This document shows, one piece after another, positions 26,199-36,500 of a stretch of DNA of 64,000 nucleotides. The DNA is from Muscardinus avellanarius (lineage: Eukaryota > Chordata > Mammalia > Rodentia > Gliridae): assembly GCA_963383645.1 (NCBI GenBank), contig OY726563.1, forward strand, positions 41,372,331 to 41,436,330, written 5' to 3'. Under the pieces are notes generated by a model, which saw only the letters and a program-made list of their open reading frames with translations, did not search any database and had not been told where the DNA came from. A program made the translations under genes and the position numbers. The first letter of the stretch is position 1. Every line of letters begins with the position of its first letter.

Positions 26199-29100
26199 GC
26201 GAGCCAGGCATGGTGGCGCACGCTTGTAATCCCAGCATTTGGGAGGCTGAGACCTGAGGATCACAGTTCGCGGACAGCCTCAGCTACTTAGTAAGGTCCT
26301 CCGCAACTCAGACCCTGTTTCAAAATAAAGAATACATTAGGGGTGGGAGTGTAGCTCTAAGGTAGAATGCCCTTGTGTTCCATCCCTAGTACCATCAAAA
26401 AAGGGAGGCTTGGGGTGTAGCTCAAAGGTAGCATGGCCCTGGGTTCAATCCTCAGTACCGCAAAAAATAAATAAAATAAAATGGGTCTGGGGTGTAGCCC
26501 ATAGGTAGAAGGCCCTTACATTTTATTCCCAGTACCACAAAAAATATAATTTTTGGTATGTGGATGTAGCTCAGTGGTCTAATACTTGCTTTAGCATGTG
26601 TAAGGCCCTGGGTTCCAGCCCCAGCACCACCAAATTAAACAGCAAAACAAAAAAAACCCTATCGGGAATTCCTGGCTTAGCTTTTCTACTTCCTAACTGG
26701 ACAGCCTGTGTAAGTCACTTCACTGCTTTATTTCTCTGCTTTCCTTAAGTCAAACAGGCAAAATGATAATGGTAATCACCTCATATCACTGTCCAGTGAA
26801 TTAAATGAGGTTACCCTGCATGTTCATTTTTGCCTGACATACAGTATGCACCTTGGTGTCATTATTTTCATTCTTCTTTGGTAACCCCTGGTCCTTTCCT
26901 CACCCCTGTCACAACTCCTCACCCCCAGGGTGGCTACAACCTCCGTTCCCTGGCTGAGGGTGTCAGTGCATCGCTCCACACCCTTCTGGGAGACCCTTGC
27001 CCCATGTTGGAGTCCCCTGGTGCCCCCTGTCCAAGGTGAGCCTTGGTGGTGGAGGAAAGGGGGAAAGGGGACTCTCACTGCCCGCCCAGAGCCTTTCATT
27101 GCATCCTAACCCCCCACCCCCACTGTGTCCTCAGTGCCCAGGCTTCGCTCGCCTGCACTCTGGAAGCCCTGGAGCCCTTCTGGGAGGTCCTTGTGCGATC
27201 AGGTAGGAAGCCAGGAGCGGGCTTAATGGGGCCGGCATGGAATGAGCTGTGGGCGGACTTTCGTGCACATCCCTCTGACTCACCTGGGCCACCTTGGTGG
27301 GAGAAGGTCAGGGCTTCTCTCTCACCCTTTTACATGTTTGAGCAACCTGTATTCCAGAGTATTAGGGGGAATTTGGATTGAGGGAGCAGGGTAAATGTGA
27401 CCTCCTCTTGTAGATGAGTCTCTGGAAGAGGACAACCTGGAGGAGACCCAGGATAATGAGGAGAAAGCACCCTGGGAGCTCTCTTCACTCCCAGCCCTGA
27501 CATGGCCTGTGCTGCAGGCTCGCACTGGGCTGGTCTATGACCAACGAATGATGAGTCACTGCAACATATGGGATAAGTATGCACTCAGAGGGCTGAGATA
27601 AATGGGTGGGAGGGCCTGACATGGTGGTACATATCTGTAATCTCAGTATTCGGGAGGCTAAAACAGGAGGATCGCGAGTTCGAGGCCACCTTCAGCAACT
27701 TGGCGAGACCCTGTTTCAAAATTAAAATATAAAAAGGAGTGGGGGTGTGATTCAGAGGTAGAACACCTGTAAGTTTAATCCCCGGTACCCAAAAATAACA
27801 TAATAATTGGGCAGGGGGTTCATTCTCTCCCAGTCGTTAAGCCCGTACTTCTGGTTTCTCCCTATTAGCCACCATCCCGAGACACCCCAGCGCATCTTGC
27901 GAATCATGTGCCACCTGGAGGAGTTGGGGCTTGCCAAACGCTGCCTTACCTTGCCAGTGCGGCCTGCCACCAAAGCTGAGCTGCTCGCCTGCCACAGGTA
28001 AGGCTGGAGCTGGGGGTGGGTGGGCCACAGGGCTGTGGATGGGCTCTCGGGTGGAGCTTGGAGCTCCCATCCATGGTGCTTTGACCTGCTGCAGACCCAG
28101 GGTTGCCCCATTTGTTGTCTTCAGGGTGAGGGCCTGGAAGGGTGCAGAACCACCTCACTGTCCCCTAACTCAGGTACTCTTCCCTGTGCTTCTAGTGCTG
28201 AGTACATAGAGCGTCTCCGGGCCACAGAGAAGATGAAAACCCGGGAGCTGCACCGAGAGGGCGCCAATTTTGACTCCATCTACATCTGTCCCAGTACCTT
28301 CCTCTGCGCTCAGCTCGCCACAGGCGCCGTCTGCCGCCTGGTAGAGGCTGTACTCTCAGGAGAGGTGTGTCCTCTTCTAGGTGGATGTCAGATTGGGGAA
28401 AGAAGGTCCAGGGGGAGTGAAGGAGAGGGCCCCAAGAGAGTTAACCGCTTACTGAGGCCCCAAGAGAGTTGTGCAGGGCCAAAGGCAAGGGACCTTGAGG
28501 GGGTGGTCCTAGCAGCTGGTGAATTTATGGAGGGGACAGGAGAAGGGGAAGAAGAAAAAAAAGGGAGGACAAGTGAGGGAGGGCCAGGGTTCCTGTCTCA
28601 TTCCCTGCTCTGCCCCTAGGTTCTGAATGGCATTGCTGTGGTGCGGCCCCCAGGTCACCATGCTGAGCAGGACGCTGCCTGTGGTTTCTGCTTTTTCAAC
28701 TCTGTGGCTGTGGCTGCTCGCCATGCCCAGGCCATTAGTAGGATTGACCTGCGGTAAGGGCTTCCCAGAGAATCCAAAATCCTGATCACTGCAGGGACCT
28801 GGACCTCCCACAGCCCCCAGGCCCATGGCATGACCCCCAGGACTTTCCCAGAAAAAGCTAGTATCCCCTTGCCTAACACCTTCCTGAAAATGACCACAAG
28901 GGGGCCTCTCAATGTCTGCCCTGTTAGGGCCCCCAGTTCATGGCACCTAGGTACTTATAAACCAGAACCCAGGGTCTCCCTCCAGCATTCCTGGCCCCTA
29001 ACAGTCATCCTAACAGAACACAAGCCCAGGCCCTCATTGCTTACTCCAAAAGACTCAGGTTACACTATACAACGCTTAGCCACTCATGCCTGGGGCCCAG

Positions 29101-30466
29101 TTCCAGAGTCTTTCCCCTAACAGCCCAGGGCCCAGCCCTAAGCACTTTCGCAGGCCCACAGCAAAGCCCTTAGGACCCCAGGGTGAGGCTTTCATGAGAC
29201 ACTCAGTGTCTTGCCACCCAGTAACAGATGCCTCTACAGATCCCAGGGATCTTGCTATAGCCATCTCTTAGGGGGAGGTTATCCCAGGTTACGGAGGAGT
29301 TATCCCTTCCCAGGATCCTGATTGTGGATTGGGACATTCATCACGGTAACGGAACTCAGCACATATTTGAGGATGATGCCAGGTGAGGGGGTGGGGTCAA
29401 GGGTGTGATCAAGGAGGGGGCTGAACCCTGCCCTAGGGATACTTGGGGCTCCTAACCAGTCGTGGCTGCCTTCCCATCCCATTCCTGGCAGTGTGCTGTA
29501 CGTGTCCCTACACCGCTATGACCATGGCACCTTCTTCCCCATGGGGGAGGAAGGCGCCAGCAACCAAGTAGGCCGGGCCGCAGGTGAGGGCTTCACTGTC
29601 AATGTGGCTTGGAATGGGCCCCGCATGGGTGATGCTGAATACCTGGCTGCCTGGCATCGTCTGGTGCTTCCCATCGCCTATGAGGTGAGGTTCATGATGT
29701 ATGTGAACACGTGGGTGGTAGGGGGGACAGGTGTCTGCCTCCTCACTGTGTGTCTGACTACCTGGTGACAGATCATGAGACAGCCTGTGGGTGGCTGTAG
29801 TGATGGCTGTCAGTGCAGGGGCAGTTGTGATGGCCTTGTGTATCTGACTTTACACAGGCGGCTGCACCTGGCTACCCTCTCTGTGCAACATTTCATATGT
29901 GAGTGATTGTCGTGGCTCTGCACATGACCTTCTGTGGTGGCCTGTGTGGCCTTTCTAGATTTGTGGCCTATATGTCAGCCATCATGAGTGCCTATCCGGG
30001 TGTGAGGGTGGCCACAAATGACTCTGGAACTGTGTGTGTAAGGGAAGGCTGGAGTGAGTACCTGTATGTGACTACACAGGTCACATTTGTCATTTCTTTC
30101 TCTGTGATGGGTGATATTGTACCTCACTGGATGCTGTTCTCTCTCCTGTCAGCCTATGTGAGACCCTCTGGACATGAAAGGGTTGTAGGACCACCCCTAT
30201 GCCTGTTATTCTGCCCATCTACTGGTGCATTTGTCCCTCTGGCTGGGGGGTGGCCTGGATTTGGCCGCCTTCTCCACATGTGAGCTGGGAGGCTGGCGGC
30301 AGGTGTAGGGCTGACTGTGGGGGCAGGCAGGTGCGTAATGCTCTGCAAGCCTGGGTGTAAGTGTGCATTTTTAGATCCTCATGTGTCTGACCGTGCATGG
30401 GTAGATGGAACCGCCTTGCAGGGTATGTGTTTAACTGTATTGAAGTGCCCACCTGTTGTGAGTCAA

Positions 30467-30512
<46 letters not shown>

Positions 30513-33500
30513 CTAGTGCATATGTGCAATCCTGTCTAGATGGGCTACAATTGTGCAGGGATATTTGACCATCTTTTCTATGGGTGATACTTGCACTGTC
30601 ACATATTCTGTGATAGAAGCTTGTCTTCACCTCTCTTTGGCACTGTATAAAACCCTGTATCATGTGCATATGCGTAACATGTTTGATCCTGGGCTACCTA
30701 TGTGAGGACATGTCTCTTTCTCATGTTACCATCTCTTACATCTGAATCTCTATGTCACCTGTCTGATTCATATCTGCCTCATGACTCTCATGTCCCCTAC
30801 TGTGTCTCTATGTCTGGTGTACCCACATCTTTGGCAGTCTGTTTCTCCTTGTTCTGAGTCTCTATTTCCTGTATCTGCCCCTCTTGTGCCTTTTAGCTTC
30901 ATGGCTCTGATTGTGCATCTCCACGTCCCAAGAAGCCATCTCTCTTACTCGCATCTCTGTCTTCATTTGTCCTTGTCTCCATCACTTACTGCTAACCAGA
31001 GCCCTCGCCCTGATGCCCATGTGTCTTCTCTCTTTGCCTTAGTTTAACCCAGAACTGGTGCTGGTGTCAGCTGGCTTTGACGCTGCACGTGGGGACCCAC
31101 TGGGAGGCTGCCACGTGTCACCTCAGGGTTATGCCCACCTCACCCACCTGCTGATGGGCCTTGCCAATGGCCACATTATCCTAATCCTAGAGGTAACTCT
31201 CCATCCCTCTTCCCATGGGGGGTTGCATCACTCATGGCAGTTTCCTAAAATCTCCTTTGAGTGTCCCCAGCTGGGATTATTGGCACATATGGAACATTAA
31301 CAATTGACAACAATATAAAGCTCCAGTGTGGTGGCACATGCTTGAAATCCCAGCATTTGGGAGGCTGAGACAGGAGGATCTCAGTTCGTGGACAGCCTCA
31401 GCTACTTAGGCCCTTTGCAACTCAGTGAGACCCTGTTTCAAAATAAAGAATAAAAGCCGGGCATGGTGGCGCACGCTTGTAATCCCCGCGCTTGGGAGGC
31501 TGAGACAGGAGAATCGCACAGGTTCGAAGCCAGCCTCAGCTACTGAGTGAGGCTCTCAGCAACTTAGTGAGACCCTGTTTCCAAATAAAATAGAAAATGA
31601 GTCTGGGAGTATAGCCCGGCAGTAGAAAGCCTCTGGGTTCCACCCCCAGTACCACCAAAATAAATAATTTAAATAAAAAAAAGAATTAAAAAAATAGGGC
31701 TGGGGGTATAGCTCGGAGGTAGAATGCCCCTGGGTTCCACCCCCAGTACCACACAAAAAATGACAATAATAAAAGCATAAATAGCTTCGAGTGCTCACTA
31801 TGTGCAGAGCTCTTTTCACCACTTTATATGTATTATTAATTTGTTTACTTGACAAAATATCCTTTGAGGTAGGATCTAGTGACCTCATTCTTTGCCTCTC
31901 CGAACATTATAGGTACTGTGCCAGGCACTGTTACATGCCTGTAATCCTAGCAACTCCAGAGGCTGAGGCAGGAAGATCATAAATCAAGGCTAGATTGGGC
32001 AACTTAGTAAGACCCTGTCTCAAAACTTTTTAATTTTTATTTTATTTTTTGTGGTACTGGCGATTCAATCCAGAGGCATTCCACCTTTGAGCTACACCCT
32101 AGCCCAATTTTATTTCTCATTTGGAAACAGGATCTCACTAGGTTGATGTGAGTCTCACTACATGTTGAGGCTGTCCTCAAACCTGTGATCCTCCCAAATA
32201 ATTTGGATCTTAGCCTCCCAAGGACTGGGATTACAGGTGTGTGCCCTCATACCTGGATCAAAACTTTTTTGTGTGTGTGGTACTGGGGATTGAACCCAGG
32301 GGCATTCTATCTCTAACCTACACCTCCAGCCCTTTTTTTAGTCTTTATTTTGCAAGAGTCTCACTAATTTGCAGAGGGCCTCACTAAGTAGCTAAGGCTG
32401 GCCGGAAATCCACGGTCCTCCTCTCTCAGCCTCTCAAAAGTACTGGGATTACAAGTGTGCACCACCATGCCTAGCTCAAAACTTAAGAGAGATGGTGATA
32501 GTCAGGTGTGGTGGTACTCCCTTGTAATCCCCGCACTTGAGAGGCGGAGACAGGAGGATTGTGTGGGTTTGAAGCCAGCCTCAGCTGGCTTAAGAGACCC
32601 TGTTTCCAAATAAAATATAAAATAGATCTGGGAGTGTAGCCCGGAGGTAGAAGGCCCCTGGGTTTCATCCCCAGTACCACCAAAAAAAGGGGGGGGGGGC
32701 TGGTGATAGAGCTTGGTGTTTGTTTAGCATGTGTGAAGTCCTGGGTTCACACACACCAAAAAAACTGATGGGGGAATGAGGCACAGAAAGGTGTTGACTA
32801 GCTAGCTAAAGGGCATATACTTAATACTGACAGTCAAGGGCTTAAACCCAGGTAGTTTGGCTCCAGGGGCTGTACTTTGTACCTCTACCTGAACAGCTTA
32901 AAATAGTTCCTGGGCCAAAATTAATTCACCTTTTGTAAAGGACTCAGTACCTCGGCTTTCATGCTTCAGTTTTGTCATTTGTAAGTCAGGACTGTGCTAA
33001 TGATGGAAGAGTATCTAGCATTTGGTCAGAACTATGTAAGTGCTGTGTTTTTTCCCTCATATGCATTGTTCAGACATTAACCCTCTGAGCAAAATTCTGG
33101 GCTCTTATTTTCACTATTGCACAGATGAGGAAAGTAAGTCACAGTAAATTAATAGGCTTGCAAAATGTTCCTTTTACATTGTGCCCAGCACTGCCTGTGG
33201 CAGGGCAGGGTGGTGGCTAAGGTCATGGACTATTCTGTCAGATAGGCCAGGTTGAAACCCCAGCACTTCCTCTTCATCTGTTGTGCCCTCACACAAGTCA
33301 TTTAAGCATTCTGAGCCTCTGTAAAGAGTAGACTGTCGCCAGACATGGTGGCACATGCCTGTATTCCCAGTACTTGGGAAGCTGAGACAGGAGGTTCTCA
33401 GGTTCAAGGCCAGCCTCAGCAACTTAGTGAGACTTTGTTTCAGAATAAAAATAGAAGTGGTTAGGAGTATAGCCCCCGGGTTCAATCCCCAGAGAATAGG

Positions 33501-36500
33501 GGTCTTACACATAATAAAACATAAATGTCAGCTATTTCTAATGCTTTTATCATTATTATTGTTGTCATCATCTTGCATTTGACAGCAGTTTTTGTTTTTG
33601 TTTTTTTGTTTTGCGGTACTAGGGATAGAACCTAGGGGCATTCTATCTCCGAGCTATACCCCCAGCCCTACTTGTTTGTTTATTTGTTTGTTTGTTTGTT
33701 TGTTTATTTAGCGGGTCTGGGGATGGAACCCAGATGCATCTGACCTCCGAGTTACACCCCCTGCCCAATTTTTTATTCTTTATTTTGAAACAGGGCCTCA
33801 CTAAGTAGTTGGGGCTGGCTGCGAACCACGATCCTCAGGTCTCAGCCTCCCAAATGCTGGGATTACAAGCGTGAACCACCACGCCCAGCTGACAACACAG
33901 TTTATCCCCTCCCCCAACAACCACCTCACACAGTGAGTGCTGCCTGTCTTACAAATGTGGGTTACACTCATTTGTTCCTAGTATCACCTTCCACTCCAGC
34001 CCTGAAGTGCCCTACAATGGGGAGGAAGGGGAATTGGAGGGGCAGGACATGTGATCCCCCAATCCCTGATAAATCCCCATTGTACCTTTCCTGCCCTTTT
34101 TCCTTTACAAAGGGTGGCTACAACCTGACATCCATCTCGGATTCCATGGCCGCCTGCACTCGCTCCCTTCTTGGAGACCCACCACCCCTGCTCACCCTGC
34201 CGCGGCCTCCACAATCAGGAGCTCTGGCCTCCATCACTGAGACCATCCAAGTCCATCGCAGATACTGGCGCAGCTTGCGGTTCACAAGTGAGTGGACATG
34301 GGGAATTGGGGACAGTAAGAGGACTCAGGAAAGGTAGGGGCAAGGGCAGGAATTAGAGGCAAGGAAAGGGGACAGTACCACACTCAAGGATCTCCTTTCA
34401 TGATTTTAGAGGCAGAAGAAAAGGAGGGACCCTCCAGTTCTAGAACTGTCACCAAGAAAGTACCGCAATCTGCCAGTCCTGGATTGGCTCAGGGAATGAC
34501 CACACCAGAAAGGAAGGTTCCGGAAGCAAGCACAGGGAAGGATACCTCAGCATTATCTGAAGAAGTGTCCTCTCCAGGCCATATTAAATCAGAGGCCACT
34601 AAGGTGGCGCTTACTCAGGACCAATCCTCAGAGACAGCTGCTGAGGAAGCCACAGTGGACCAGGCCACCTCAAAGGAGACTATTGAAAGAGCCACGGTGG
34701 GTGAGGCCACCTCAGAGGAGACTGTAGGAAAAGCCAAGGTGGACGAGGCTACGTCAGAGGAGACTGTTGGAAGAGCCACGGTGGACGAGGCCACCTCAGA
34801 GGAGACTGTTGGAAGAGCCACGGTGGACGAGACCACGTCAGAGGAGACTGTTGGAAGAGCCACGGTGGACGAGGCCACCTCAGAGGAGACTGTTGGAAGA
34901 GCCACGGTGGACGAGGCTACGTCAGAGGAGACTGTTGGAAGAGCCACGGTGGACGAGGCCACCTCAGAGGAGACTGTAGGAAAAGCCAAGGTGGACGAGG
35001 CTACGTCAGAGGAGACTGTTGGAAGAGCCACGGTGGACGAGGCCACGTCAGAGGAGACTGTTGGAAGAGCCACGGTGGACGAGGCCACGTCAGAGGAGAC
35101 TGTTGGAAGAGCCACGGTGGACGAGGCCACCTCAGAGGAAACTTCTGTTGGAAGAGCCACGGTGGACGAGGCCACCTCAGAGGAGACTGTTGGAAGAGCC
35201 ACGGTGGACGAGGCTACGTCAGAGGAGACTGTTGGAAGAGCCACGGTGGACGAGGCCACCTCAGAGGAGACTGTAGGAAAAGCCAAGGTGGACGAGGCTA
35301 CGTCAGAGGAGACTGTTGGAAGAGCCACGGTGGACGAGGCCACCTCAGAGGAGACTGTTGGAAGAGCCACGGTGGACGAGGCCACCTCAGAGGAGACTGT
35401 TGGAAGAGCCACGGTGGATCAGGCCACCTCAGAGGCAGCCACAGGGGAAGGCATACTGGACCATACTACTTTAAAGGAGACTGTGGAGGGAGCTGAGCTG
35501 ATCCAGACTCCTTCAGCCTCGGTTGCAGACAACCAGACTCTGGGAGCATCACACACACACAGAGCCGTAGCCCAAGCATTCCCCTGTGAGCTGGCCGGGA
35601 GTCTTGAGACCTTGGAAGTAGGCAGTGAAGCTCAGGTAAGGTCCACCACATCCAGAGAGCAGGAGGAAGGGTAAGCATTGGGCTTTGCAGATATATCTAT
35701 TCCTTCCATGTGTCTAGGAGGCCCCAGAAATTCAGATACCAGGAGAGGAACACCTGCTAGGAGAGGCAGCTGGAGGTCAGGATGTGAACAACTTAGAGGC
35801 AGCTGGAGGTCAGGATGTGAGCAACTTAGAATTGACGCAGGGACTTGAAGACTTTGATGACGATGACCAGGTGAGCTTGGGGAGAGACTGGGCTTATGGC
35901 TGCTTTTGCTTGCCCATTTGTGCCTGCAATCAGAAGCTCACAATGTAGAAATACATAATGGGTAGAAGGGCCCCCTGGCTTACTCAGTTCCTCTCACCTA
36001 CCCTAGGCCATATTTTATGCTGTGACACCACAATCCTGGTGTCCTCATTTGGTGGCAGTATGTCCCATTCCTGCAGCAGGTCTGGATGTGACCCAACCTT
36101 GTAAGGACTGTGGAACATTGCAGGAGAACTGGGTGTGTCTGTCCTGCTATCAGGTATGGTACAGAGGAGGGGCTGGGGTGGAAGCACACTGCAGTTTGGT
36201 GCTGTGCCCCCACTGACGCTCACCCCCAACCTCAGGTGTACTGCAGCCGGTATATCGGTGCCCATATGCTCCAACACCACGAAGCTTCTGGACATCCGCT
36301 GGTCCTCAGCTACGTTGACCTGTCTGCCTGGTGTTATCCCTGTCGGGCCTATGTCCACCACCAGGTGGGCCCTGGGTATACCCTTTGAGTCACACATTCA
36401 TTCACAGGCCACCCCATAATTATGGTGTGGGGGCTGTGAGATCAATTAAGGGTCAGAGTGGTTGGGAGCTGGGTTGGAAGCTGGAGAGAACCAGTCACTC

